The position numbers and the translations under genes are program-made. DNA of 64,000 nucleotides from Subtercola boreus (GTDB lineage Bacteria; Actinomycetota; Actinomycetes; Actinomycetales; Microbacteriaceae), in contig NZ_NBXA01000023.1 of NCBI RefSeq assembly GCF_003399625.1, positions 124,001 to 188,000 of the forward strand, written 5' to 3'. This document shows positions 8,469 through 17,062 of the stretch, one piece after another. Numbering within the stretch: position 1 is the stretch's first letter; each line of letters starts with the position of its first letter. The notes beneath the pieces are model-generated. The model saw nothing but the letters and a program-made list of their open reading frames with translations. It was not told the origin of the DNA and did not search any database.

Positions 8469-9938
8469 CTACCGTTCATTCTGCCCGTCTCCCGTGACGA
8501 GGGACAGGGGCTGCGTGATCGATTCCAACGACTTGCGCTCAGCATCCACACCGAAGATGAAGGCGATGATGCCACCGAGGATCATGATGCCGGCGCCCAG
8601 GAAGTACCCGCCGGTCAGGGGTCCGCGATCGGTTCCGTCGCCGATCAGGATGCCGTAGATGAGGGGAGCACCCGCGCCGGCGAGCTGGCCGAGGGCGAAG
8701 AAGTACGAGATCGCCTGGCTGCGGAGTTCCAGCGGGAAGATCTCGCTCACCGTGAGGTAGGCGCTCGAGGCGCCGGCGGAGGCGAAGAAGAACGACACGC
8801 ACCAGAAGATCGTCTGCGTGGTCGCATCGAGTGTGCCGGCGCTGAACAGCACCGCCGACACCCCGAGCACCACACCTGAGACGCCGTAGGTCAGCAGGAT
8901 CATCCGCCGCCTGCCCCAGACGTCGAACAGGTGACCGAGCAGCAGCGGGCCGAGCAGATTGCCGATGGCGAACGGGAAGAAGTAGAACTGCGTCGACACC
9001 GAGTCGGTGCCGTAGAAGTTCTGCAGCACGAGCGCATAGGTGAAGAAGATCGCGTTGTAGAGGAACGACTGGGTGATCATCATCGTCGCGCCGACCAGAG
9101 TGCGCTTCGGGTAGTCCTTGAACAACACTCTGACGATGGTGCGGAACGGGATGCTCTCGGTCGCCTTCACCGTGATCGCCAGCTTCTCGTCGACCGGCTC
9201 GATCGTGCCCCCCTCCCGTTCGACGCGGGCCTCGATGTCGTCGACGGTCTCCTCGGCCTCCTTCTCGCGGCCGTGGGTCATCAGCCAGCGCGGACTCTCT
9301 GGGATGTGCCGCCTCAGGTAGATGATGGCGAGGCCGAGGATCGGGCCGATGAAGAAGGCCAGGCGCCAGCCGATGTTCTCGGCGAAGTTGTCGGGGTTGA
9401 GGAAGAACAGGTTGGCGGCCGAGCCGAGGGCCGCGCCGCCCCAGTAGGTGCCGTTGATGGCGATGTCGACCCGGCCGCGGTAGTGCGACGGGATGAGCTC
9501 GTCGATCGCCGAGTTGATGGCGGCGTATTCGCCGCCGATCCCCATGCCCGCGAAGAACCGGAAGAAGAACAGCACGTACATGCTCGGTGAGAGGCCTGCT
9601 GCGGCACTCGCGATGAGGTAGATCACGAGCGTGAGGATGAAGAGTTTCCGGCGCCCGAGCTTGTCGGAGAGCCGGCCGAAGACGAGGGCACCGACGATCT
9701 GGCCGACGAGGTAGACCGTTCCGGCGAGGCCCACATCGGCCGGTGTCATACCCAGATCCTTCTGGAACCCGGCCGACGCGACGATCTGGATCTCGAGTCC
9801 GTCGAGCACCCAGCTGAAGCCGAGCCCGATCACGATCGACCAGTGGAACCTCGTCCACGGAAGCCTGTCCATCCGTGCCGGAACGAGGCTTCTCACGCCT
9901 CCGGCACCGCTGCCTGGTGTTCTCTCAGTCGTTGACAC
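8469..9938 (-). CDS. MFS transporter, sugar-porter-like
   Basis: 489 residues with about twelve hydrophobic helices. Cytoplasmic MFS motifs are GRLSDKLGRRKLF after helix 2 and DVWGRRRM after helix 8. ESPRWLMTHGR in the central loop is the sugar-porter signature, and the loop continues with a charged helix (EKEAEETVDDIEARVE). FRFFAGMGIGGEY fits helix 4. The substrate is probably a sugar, polyol or organic acid. The gene starts at GTG 9938 and is divergent from an AraC-like gene that could have controlled it. Confidence 0.85.
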   Translation of the reverse strand: MSTTERTPGSGAGGVRSLVPARMDRLPWTRFHWSIVIGLGFSWVLDGLEIQIVASAGFQKDLGMTPADVGLAGTVYLVGQIVGALVFGRLSDKLGRRKLFILTLVIYLIASAAAGLSPSMYVLFFFRFFAGMGIGGEYAAINSAIDELIPSHYRGRVDIAINGTYWGGAALGSAANLFFLNPDNFAENIGWRLAFFIGPILGLAIIYLRRHIPESPRWLMTHGREKEAEETVDDIEARVEREGGTIEPVDEKLAITVKATESIPFRTIVRVLFKDYPKRTLVGATMMITQSFLYNAIFFTYALVLQNFYGTDSVSTQFYFFPFAIGNLLGPLLLGHLFDVWGRRRMILLTYGVSGVVLGVSAVLFSAGTLDATTQTIFWCVSFFFASAGASSAYLTVSEIFPLELRSQAISYFFALGQLAGAGAPLIYGILIGDGTDRGPLTGGYFLGAGIMILGGIIAFIFGVDAERKSLESITQPLSLVTGDGQNER

Positions 9939-10103
9939 AGAGACGACAGTAACCCCGGCGGCAAATCTGCCGTGAAGGAGTGACGAGCCGCGCCTTCACG
10001 TGTATTGTTCAGCCGCATCCCGGGTTGCGTGGAGCTTTCTCGGTTACCGTGCAGAGATTCCCGCCTGCCAACACCCCGCCTGCGGACGAACAGGAAGATG
10101 ACG

Positions 10104-10799
10104 ATGGCGCGCAGTCTGAGAATCCCCCTCTCGTCGAAGGTCGACGACGAGCACGGCAGGGATACCCACGCCGGGCAGCCGCTGGCGCCCGACGTACGGC
10201 TGACGATCGACGACCACCAGCGCTTCGGCGACGGAACCCTCTGGTCCTTCGCGGGCGTCGAAGTCGTCGACATCGTGCAGTCGCCGACACCGCCGATCCC
10301 GATCTTCCGGCACGTCTCCCCCGTGCACGGTGACCGGATCGCCGTGGTCTTCCTGCTCGAAGGCGAGGTGCAGGTGACCCACGACGGTGCGCAGTTCCGT
10401 TTCCTGTCCGGCTCCGCCGCGTACATCGTGACCGGTACCGCCACCTCGGTCGAGGCATCCGAGACCTGCCGCGCCGTGATGGTCTCGCTTCGGCGGAGCC
10501 GGCTGGCGGCCGCCGGGATCGACGTGCGCCAGACATTCGGGGCGTTCGCGGCCTCGACGGCACGAACCTCGCCCCTGCTCACCTTCGCGCTCGCCCTGAT
10601 CGAGGTCTCCCGTGATCACACCCTTCCGACCGAGCCGACCGCAACCGTCCTGACCGACCTGGTCGCGGGACTGTTCCGCGCCGACGATGCGTACTCCACC
10701 CGCTCCCTCGGATCGGGCCTCGATGTCGAGTTCGAGGGGTACCGGGAGACCGTGCGCACGTTCCTGCTCACGCAGGTCGAAGAGGGCTCTGCGGGGTGA
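10104..10799 (+). CDS. AraC-type regulator N-terminal domain, lacking the helix-turn-helix domain
   Basis: 231 residues. The sequence follows the AraC-binding-like cupin domain (LWSFAGVEVVDIVQ, VFLLEGEVQVTHDG, FLSGSAAYIVTG) and then the linker helix YRETVRTFLLTQVEE, which in full-length relatives leads straight into the DNA-binding domain. Here the frame stops six residues later. The next 84 bases up to the following gene contain no helix-turn-helix in any frame. Full-length relatives are about 310-330 residues. ATG 10104 is chosen for its AGGAAG six bases upstream. ATG 10098 and an open frame from 10005 are alternatives. It may be a pseudogene or a ligand-binding protein acting without DNA binding. 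Confidence 0.7.
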   Translation: MARSLRIPLSSKVDDEHGRDTHAGQPLAPDVRLTIDDHQRFGDGTLWSFAGVEVVDIVQSPTPPIPIFRHVSPVHGDRIAVVFLLEGEVQVTHDGAQFRFLSGSAAYIVTGTATSVEASETCRAVMVSLRRSRLAAAGIDVRQTFGAFAASTARTSPLLTFALALIEVSRDHTLPTEPTATVLTDLVAGLFRADDAYSTRSLGSGLDVEFEGYRETVRTFLLTQVEEGSAG

Positions 10800-10883
10800 A
10801 GACGCTCGGTGGCAGGGCGAAGCGATCGGGCAGCGCCCGTTCAGCGGGGCCTAAATCGCGCTGGCATCCCTAGGATGGTGGGC

Positions 10884-13145
10884 ATGCGAGCACCACTGTC
10901 GGTCATCCGTTCCCTCTCTGTCGTCGGCCTCGCTCTCGGGCTTGCACTCGGCGGCGTGCTCGGCGTGTCAGCTTCAGCCAGCGCCACCGAACCGGTCGAC
11001 CTCGGCGGCAACCGGGTGATCGACTCGGCCGGGGTTCTCTCAGCCGCCGACGTCACCGCCATCACCGATGCCACCGAGAAGTTGTATGCCGACAGCGGCA
11101 TAGACCTGTTCGTGGCCTATGTGAGCACCTTCGAGAACCCGGCGAGCGCCGAGGACTGGGCAAACCAGACCGCGTCGGCGAACAACCTCGGACCCACGGA
11201 CTATCTCCTCGCTGTGGCTGTCGACGGCCGCGCCTACTACCTCTCCGGGGACAGCTCGGGCCCCGTCAGTGGCTCCCAGCTCTCGACGATCGAGAGTGCA
11301 CAGATCGAGCCGCAGCTGAAGAACGACAACTGGGCGGGGGCTGCCGAAGCTGCTGCAGTGGGGCTCGGCGACGCCGCGGCGGGTGGTACCGGCAGTTCCG
11401 GATCGGGTGGTTCGGGCTCGTCGTCCTCGTCGACCGGGGTGAGCGGTGGGACGATCGGCGCCATCGTCATCGTGCTCGTACTGATCCTCGTCATCGTCGG
11501 CGGCATCATCGTGATCGTGTTCGTACGCGCCTCGCGCCGCAACCGGCTGGCCGCCGGCGGCTCTGCCCCGATCGACGGCCCCGCGGAATCCGGTGAGCCT
11601 GCCGATCCGCTCGTCGCCATGCCGATCCAGGAACTCGAACGGGAGGCTGGGAGCATGCTGGTGCAGACGGACGACGCGGTGCAGACCAGCACCGACGAAC
11701 TCGGCTTCGCCGTCGCGCAGTACGGGGACGAAGCGGCCGCGCCGTTCCAAAAGGCCCTGGGCGAGGCGACGGCGGGGCTGAAGCAGGCGTTCCAGCTGAA
11801 GCAGCGGCTCGACGACGCCGAGCCCGACTCGGATGCAGAGATCCGACAGTGGAACACCGAGATCGTGCGGCTCTGCACCGAGGCGAACCGCGTGCTCGAC
11901 GAACAGGCCGCGGCCTTCGATGAGCTACGGGAACTCGAGAAGGACATCCCGGCGGGAATCGCCGCCGGCACGGCCGCCGTAGCCGCCGTGGAGCCACGCG
12001 TGCAGGCGGCTGCATCGGCCATCGTGGCCCTTCGAGCGTCGTACACCCCGAGCGCCTTCTCGACTGTCGTCGACAACCCGGCGCAGGCCACTGAGCGACT
12101 GACTTTTGCTCGTTCCGCGCTCGAGCACGCGGAGACCGAGCAGAGGTCGGACACCGGCGAGGCCGCCGTGGGCGTCCGTGCCGCGGAGGAGGCCGTCGAC
12201 CAGGCGACCCTGCTGCTTGAGGCCGTCGACCGTGTCACGGCCGATCTCGCCTCAGCCCGCGGCCAGCTCGATTCGCAGCTCACCAACCTGCAGCAGGACG
12301 TGGCCGACGCCCACGCTGTCGCTGCCGCGGGAGACCCCCAGGGTGCCATCGCGGCTGCGGCTGAGCGCACGACGGCTGTGATCGCCGAGGTGCAGGCCCA
12401 GCTCGCCGGCCCGGTCGACCCGGCCGTGGTGGCCCAGCGGCTCGAGCTGGCGAACCGCGACATCGACGGGGTACTCGGGGCGGTGCGGAGCCAGCAGGCC
12501 ACCGCGCAGCGCGCAGCCTCCACCTTCGCCCAGACGCTGCAGTCGGCCCGGAGCCGGGTCTCCGCGGCCAACGACTACATCACGGCACGGCGGGGCGGGG
12601 TCGGTGCCGAGGCACGGACGCGGCTGGCCGAGGCGACCCGGTTGGTGGCGCGCGCCGAGGAGCTGTCGACCACCGACGCCGTCGGCGCCCTGGCCGCCGC
12701 ACAGCGCGCCGACGGCCTGGCTGCCCAGGCGATCGAGTCGGCCCAGCGCGACGTCGGCGAGTTCGCGAACGGATACGGCGACGGCTCGGGTGCTCCTGCC
12801 GGCGCCGGCGGCGGACTGTTCGGTGCGGGAGGTGGCGGCGGCGGTGGCGGAAACGGGATGCTCGGGGCCATGCTCGGCGGCATCGTCATCAACTCCGTGC
12901 TCGGCGGAGGCCGGGGCGGAGGCGGCCTCTTCGGCGGCGGCGGAGGCCGGAGGGACGATGATGATGACGACGACGGCTTCGGAGGCCTCTTCGGCGGCGG
13001 CAGCGGAGGCGGCTTCTTCGGCGGCGGCGGCGGTGGCAGCAACGGCGGGGGCAGCCGCAGCGGGGGCGGCTCGTTCGGCGGCCGGAGCGCCGGCAGCTTC
13101 GGTGGCGGTGGAACCCGTTCCCGTCGCGGCGGCGGGCGCTTCTGA
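10884..13145 (+). CDS. TPM domain-containing membrane protein with coiled-coil and Gly-rich tail
   Basis: 753 residues. Signal peptide MRAPLSVIRSLSVVG...SASA, then a TPM domain (about 30-160) with VIDSAGVLSA and the TDYLLAVAVDGR segment typical of the TLP18.3/Psb32/MOLO-1 fold. A Ser/Gly linker leads to one strong membrane helix (about 192-212, IVIVLVLILVIVGGIIVIV). A long helical region (220-630) has heptad character. The last 130 residues are almost pure Gly with DDDDDDD and Phe-Gly repeats. The ATG at 10884 is used; 25 extra residues are open upstream. It lies 127 bases before pspA, and TPM/PspA pairs are recurrent in actinobacteria, so an envelope-stress or membrane-repair role is inferred. 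Confidence 0.85.
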   Translation: MRAPLSVIRSLSVVGLALGLALGGVLGVSASASATEPVDLGGNRVIDSAGVLSAADVTAITDATEKLYADSGIDLFVAYVSTFENPASAEDWANQTASANNLGPTDYLLAVAVDGRAYYLSGDSSGPVSGSQLSTIESAQIEPQLKNDNWAGAAEAAAVGLGDAAAGGTGSSGSGGSGSSSSSTGVSGGTIGAIVIVLVLILVIVGGIIVIVFVRASRRNRLAAGGSAPIDGPAESGEPADPLVAMPIQELEREAGSMLVQTDDAVQTSTDELGFAVAQYGDEAAAPFQKALGEATAGLKQAFQLKQRLDDAEPDSDAEIRQWNTEIVRLCTEANRVLDEQAAAFDELRELEKDIPAGIAAGTAAVAAVEPRVQAAASAIVALRASYTPSAFSTVVDNPAQATERLTFARSALEHAETEQRSDTGEAAVGVRAAEEAVDQATLLLEAVDRVTADLASARGQLDSQLTNLQQDVADAHAVAAAGDPQGAIAAAAERTTAVIAEVQAQLAGPVDPAVVAQRLELANRDIDGVLGAVRSQQATAQRAASTFAQTLQSARSRVSAANDYITARRGGVGAEARTRLAEATRLVARAEELSTTDAVGALAAAQRADGLAAQAIESAQRDVGEFANGYGDGSGAPAGAGGGLFGAGGGGGGGGNGMLGAMLGGIVINSVLGGGRGGGGLFGGGGGRRDDDDDDDGFGGLFGGGSGGGFFGGGGGGSNGGGSRSGGGSFGGRSAGSFGGGGTRSRRGGGRF

Positions 13146-13272
13146 GCCATCGGCCACCGACACGCTCCTGCCGACCGGCGCCCAGCGCCCAGCAACCAGC
13201 ACGATCGATCGACTCTCACCCTGACCCTCCTGACAGACCAACCGGCAGTACCACACGAAAAGAGAAGGAATC

Positions 13273-14019
13273 ATGTCAAAACAGTCCATCTTCGGCCGCA
13301 TCGCTCAGCTCACCAAGGCGAACATCAACGCGCTGCTCGACTCCGCTGAAGACCCGGAGAAGATGCTCGACCAGATGGTGCGCGACTACACCAACAGCAT
13401 CGCCGACGCCGAGAGCGCCATCGCCGAGACCATCGGCAACCTCCGCCTCGCCGAGGACGACCACCGCGAAGACATCGAGGCCGCGGCGAGCTGGGGCGCG
13501 AAGGCCCTCGCGGCGAGCCGCAAGGCCGACGAGTACCGGGCTGCGGGTGGGGAGGGCACCTCCGCAGACGCCGACCGCTTCGATTCGCTGGCGAAGGTCG
13601 CCCTGCAGCGACAGATCCAGTCCGAGAAGGAGGCGACAGATGCCGAACCGCAGATCGCGTCGCAGACCGAGATCGTCGACAAGCTGAAGACCGGCCTCAG
13701 CACGATGAAGCAGAAGCTCGACCAGCTGAAGTCGAAGCGCAGCGAACTTGTCGCCCGCTCGAAGAGCGCCGCCGCCCAGGCCCAGGTGCTCGACGCGGTG
13801 AAGAGCGTCGACATCCTCGACCCCACCAGTGAGGTCAGCCGCTTCGAGGACAAGATCCGCCGCGAGGAGGCAAAGGTGCGGGGTGCAAGTGAGCTCGCGG
13901 CATCCAGCCTCGACTCGCAGTTCGACCAGCTCGACGACCTCGGCGAGCTGACCGAGGTGGATGCCCGGTTCGCCGCCCTCAAGGCGGGCGGGTCATCCAC
14001 CCCCTCGATCACGCCGTAG
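13273..14019 (+). CDS. pspA: PspA/IM30 family envelope-stress protein
   Basis: 248 residues. The N-terminus FGRIAQLTKANINALLDSAEDPEKMLDQMV is the PspA/IM30 hallmark, and the rest is continuous coiled coil. PspA proteins oligomerise on the inner face of the membrane and protect it from leakage. AGAGAAGG lies 6 bases before ATG. It follows the TPM gene on the same strand, and its last 11 bases overlap the converging rhodanese gene. No PspF or PspC relative is visible, as usual for actinobacteria. Confidence 0.9.
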   Translation: MSKQSIFGRIAQLTKANINALLDSAEDPEKMLDQMVRDYTNSIADAESAIAETIGNLRLAEDDHREDIEAAASWGAKALAASRKADEYRAAGGEGTSADADRFDSLAKVALQRQIQSEKEATDAEPQIASQTEIVDKLKTGLSTMKQKLDQLKSKRSELVARSKSAAAQAQVLDAVKSVDILDPTSEVSRFEDKIRREEAKVRGASELAASSLDSQFDQLDDLGELTEVDARFAALKAGGSSTPSITP

Positions 14020-14299
14020 AGACGTCGAAACCTGCCTCGCGCCAGGCCGTGGTGCCGCCGGCGATGTTCGTCGCGTCGACGCCCCGGCCGGCGAGGTACT
14101 GCGTCGCACGGGCGCTCCGGCCGCCGAGTTCGCAGATGACGTAGACCGGCCCCTCGGGCAGGTCCTGCCCCTGGAGCTGGCCGAGGGGGATGTTCACGGC
14201 GCCGGGAACGTGACCGCCAGCGAATTCGTCGGGCTCGCGCACATCGATGATGGCTGGTGCAGAGACGGCAGCCAGCTCGGAAACAGTGATCTCGTTCAT
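14009..14299 (-). CDS. Single-domain rhodanese-like protein
   Basis: 96 residues forming one rhodanese fold: IIDVREPDEFAGGHVPGAVNIPL, then the active-site loop CELGGRS with catalytic Cys56, then YLAGRGVDATNIAGG and a closing AWREAG. Such small forms transfer sulfane sulfur or detoxify cyanide; PspE, in the enterobacterial psp locus, is a relative. Its 3' end overlaps pspA by 11 bases in the opposite direction. Confidence 0.88.
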   Translation of the reverse strand: MNEITVSELAAVSAPAIIDVREPDEFAGGHVPGAVNIPLGQLQGQDLPEGPVYVICELGGRSARATQYLAGRGVDATNIAGGTTAWREAGFDVSTA

Positions 14300-14463
14300 G
14301 CCTCCATCATCTCAGCCCGTGTGCGTCTCGGCCATCGGTGCTGGGCGTTTGCTGAACGGGGCCCTACCAGAGTCACTCCTCGAAAAGCGAGGGGTGCCCG
14401 GGTCTCTGCCGCCGACGTAACTTCGAAGAGTCGGAACTGCCGACACCGAAGGAGTCATCCGAA

Positions 14464-14919
14464 ATGCCACAGGTCATCGAAACCGTCGACGTCAACGTCC
14501 CCGTCTCGGTCGCGTACAACCAATGGACGCAGTTCGAGGAGTTCCCGAAGTTCCTGGACGAGGTCGAAGCGATCAAGCAGGAGACCGAGACCCTCACGGT
14601 CTGGACTGTCAAGGTCGGCCCGGTCGAGAAGACGTTCGAAGCCAATATCACGGAGCAGCACCCCGACGAGCGGGTCGCCTGGAACAGCACCGGCGGCGAT
14701 GTCGACCACGCCGGCGTCGTCACCTTCCACAAGCTGAGCGCCGACGAGACGCGCGTCACCGTGCAGCTCGACTGGGAGCCGCAGGGCCTGCTCGAGAAGC
14801 TGGGCGGCGCTCTCGGCGCCGACAACCACGCCGTCAAGAAAGACCTGAAGAACTTCAAGGAGTACATCGAGAAGAAGGGTTCGGAAGACGGCGCCTGGCG
14901 CGGCGACGTCTCCGCGTAA
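14464..14919 (+). CDS. SRPBCC family protein (polyketide cyclase/dehydrase-like)
   Basis: 151 residues. The N-terminus PQVIETVDVNVPVSVAYNQWTQFEEFPKF is the standard START/SRPBCC opening, and HPDERVAWNSTGGDVDHAGVVTFH is the middle of the helix-grip fold. LGADNHAVKKDLKNFKEYIE is the long C-terminal helix. This group is often annotated cyclase/dehydrase and is found with stress proteins. Ligand unknown. GAAGGAG lies 11 bases before ATG. Confidence 0.85.
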   Translation: MPQVIETVDVNVPVSVAYNQWTQFEEFPKFLDEVEAIKQETETLTVWTVKVGPVEKTFEANITEQHPDERVAWNSTGGDVDHAGVVTFHKLSADETRVTVQLDWEPQGLLEKLGGALGADNHAVKKDLKNFKEYIEKKGSEDGAWRGDVSA

Positions 14920-14929
14920 GCTTCATCCC

Positions 14930-15664
14930 ATGGAACCCCGGCAGCCCTCACGGTCGCCGGGGTTCTCCTCGTTCTGGCCCGGTCTCTCGCGTGTGGTCGG
15001 TGCCATCCTGCTGGCCGCCGGGGTCACGACGATCTGGGTGTCCCGCCTCGCCTCGCACACCGACGTCTACCTCAGCGAGATGGGGGCATCGGATGCTCCC
15101 ACCCCCGTGCTCTTCAACGCGGCCCTTCTCGCCATCGCGGTCGGCGGGTGTCTCGTCGCGATCGGGCGGTCGGGGATCCGCTCGCGCGTGCGCTGGCTCG
15201 GGGCGTGGAGCATCTCGGCGACCCTGGTCTTCGCCTGCCTCTCGATAGCGCTGGCCTCGCGCGTGACCTGCTCGCCGGGCTGTCCGGTGCCGTTTACGAA
15301 CGGATCCACGGTGGCGGACTTCGTGCACACGCTCGCCGCGTCACTCGGGTTCGCCGCGGTCGGGCTGGCGATCATCCAGGCCGCCTATGCGCACAGCCTC
15401 CGCCCGCTGTTCGCGGTGTCGATCGCGAGCGGCGCTGTGATCATCCTGGCTTCCGGTGTGGGCGGTCTGCTGTCGGTCTTCCGGTTCCGTGTGGATCTGG
15501 GCGGCTGGCTGGAACTGACGGCCGCGACAGTCGCGCTGCTGTGGGTGATCGTGTTCGCGCTGGCACGGATCGCGCCGCTTCCCGCGCCGCCCGCCCCGCG
15601 TGCACTTGTTCAGGCAGAGGGCCCTGCCATCGAGGTCTCGTCGACGGCGACGCACCTGTCCTGA
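14930..15664 (+). CDS. DUF998-like integral membrane protein
   Basis: 244 residues with about six hydrophobic helices, separated by short loops. The extracytoplasmic CSPGCPVPFTNGSTVADFVHTLAASLGF segment and a conserved histidine before helix 4 recall the DUF998 family. Ten bases after the SRPBCC stop, so probably co-transcribed. Function unknown. Confidence 0.65.
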   Translation: MEPRQPSRSPGFSSFWPGLSRVVGAILLAAGVTTIWVSRLASHTDVYLSEMGASDAPTPVLFNAALLAIAVGGCLVAIGRSGIRSRVRWLGAWSISATLVFACLSIALASRVTCSPGCPVPFTNGSTVADFVHTLAASLGFAAVGLAIIQAAYAHSLRPLFAVSIASGAVIILASGVGGLLSVFRFRVDLGGWLELTAATVALLWVIVFALARIAPLPAPPAPRALVQAEGPAIEVSSTATHLS

Positions 15665-15743
15665 AGTGCGGTCGGCACTGGGCTCGGTCGCCTGGAGGTG
15701 GGCGTCGCGGCTACGATGGCCGCGTCTCCGACGGGCTGCGGCC

Positions 15744-16757
15744 TCAGCGGCGGCACCACTCCAGCAGGCGTTCCACCGGCCACGTCGTGATGATCCGCTC
15801 GGCCGGCACGCCGTTCGCCGCCGCGCGTTCGATGCCGTAGTCGAGCAGTGCGAGCTGGCCCGGCGCATGCGCGTCAGAGTCGATGCTGAACAGGCAGCCC
15901 GCCGCGAGCGCTGTGGCGATGAGGTCGTCGGGCGGATCCTGCCGCTCGGGCCGCGCGTTGATCTCGACCGCGACTCCGTTCTCGGCGCACGCGCCGAACA
16001 CCCGGTCGGCGTCGAATTCCGACGGTGCACGGGTGCCGCGCGACCCCTCCACGAGACGCCCGGTGCAGTGGCCGAGGATGCTGGTGCGCGGGTGGTTGAC
16101 GGCCCCGAGCATCCGCTCGGTCATCGTGGCCCGGTCGGCCCTGAGGTGCGAATGGATGCTCGCCACCACCACATCGAGCCGATCGAGCAGTTCGGGCGTC
16201 TGGTCGAGGGTTCCGTCGTCGAGGATGTCGACCTCGATGCCGGTCAGGAGGCGGAGCGCCGGGGTGCTGCGGTCGAGTTCGGCGACAACCTCCAGCTGCT
16301 CGGTGAGACGTTCGGCAGTCAGACCGTGGGCGACCGTGAGATGCGGCGAGTGGTCGGTGAGCGCGAGGTACTCGCGGCCGAGGCTGACAGCTGCGTCGAC
16401 CATCAGCGGAATCGGGGTGGTGCCGTCGGACCAGTCGCTGTGCGAATGGAGGTCGCCGCGGATCTGGATGGCGAGCGCCCGCCCGCCGTCAGTGAGCGGG
16501 CTCGACTGGGCAGCGCGGAGCTTCGTGAGCCGCTCGGGAACGTCGCCGTCGAGGGCCTGCCGGATGACTCCGAACGTGCTGGCGCCGATCCCCTTCGTCG
16601 CCTTGAGCCGGCCGTCGTGTGCCCGCGCCGCCAACTCGTCGGGGCTCCAGTCGCCGATCGTCGCCGCCGCCTTTCGGAACGCCTGCACCTTGAACTGCGG
16701 CGCCCGGTCGCGTTCGAGGTGGAAGGCGATCTCGGAAAGGGCGGCAACGGGGTCCAT
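15744..16757 (-). CDS. PHP-domain phosphoesterase with N-terminal helix-hairpin-helix, PolX-like without polymerase domain
   Basis: 337 residues. Residues 1-90 form an HhH-like domain similar to the N-terminus of family X DNA polymerases (AFRKAAATIGDWSPDEL, then KGIGAST at 55-61). Residues 100-337 are a complete PHP domain: GDLHSHSDWSDGT (His104, His106), ALTDHSPH, GIEVDIL, ASIHSH, ILGHCTGR and SIDSDAH supply the nine metal ligands. No polymerase palm lies between them. ATG 16757 has GGAGG five bases ahead; the frame stays open far upstream into the next gene and is not used. Likely a metal-dependent nuclease or phosphatase, perhaps on DNA ends, inferred from domain pairing. Confidence 0.82.
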   Translation of the reverse strand: MDPVAALSEIAFHLERDRAPQFKVQAFRKAAATIGDWSPDELAARAHDGRLKATKGIGASTFGVIRQALDGDVPERLTKLRAAQSSPLTDGGRALAIQIRGDLHSHSDWSDGTTPIPLMVDAAVSLGREYLALTDHSPHLTVAHGLTAERLTEQLEVVAELDRSTPALRLLTGIEVDILDDGTLDQTPELLDRLDVVVASIHSHLRADRATMTERMLGAVNHPRTSILGHCTGRLVEGSRGTRAPSEFDADRVFGACAENGVAVEINARPERQDPPDDLIATALAAGCLFSIDSDAHAPGQLALLDYGIERAAANGVPAERIITTWPVERLLEWCRR

Positions 16758-17062
16758 TCCTCCATTCTGCGCCCATAGGCTGCAGCCCCGACGCGCGGGC
16801 ACCCGCCATCCGCCACCGCCACCGCCACCGCCGGTGAGGATGCCCGGCAAGCCACCCTGAGTGCAGCGCCGGTTTCGACCAGCTCCTCCCGTGTGGGAGA
16901 CGCGGTAGAGGCCCGACGGTGGGTTGAGCTGCCCCGGTAGCTCAACGGCATGAGTCGGAGCCGGGCGTGAGGGGGCGCGGCCGAGGTCGGCCCGGGCGAC
17001 GCCAGGACGCGGCGGAGCCCGGGGCGCGGGGCTCGGTCGCTGACGCCGAGCCGGCGGGCGAC
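16758..17062. other. 305-base gap with a tRNA-like 5' fragment
   Basis: No convincing gene. It contains a (CCGCCA)n-type simple run near 16808-16830. At about 16931-16955 there is a stretch resembling the start of a tRNA: acceptor-like GCCCCGG, then TAGCTC-AACGGCAT-GAG as a D-arm. No anticodon or T-arm follows, so it is at most a tRNA remnant. The remainder is GC-rich sequence without clear signals. Confidence 0.4.

Noticed and set aside
12252-13219. Minus-strand Pro/Ala-rich frames under the Gly-rich tail of the TPM gene
   Set aside because: They are the reverse of Gly codons; no start signals or family match.
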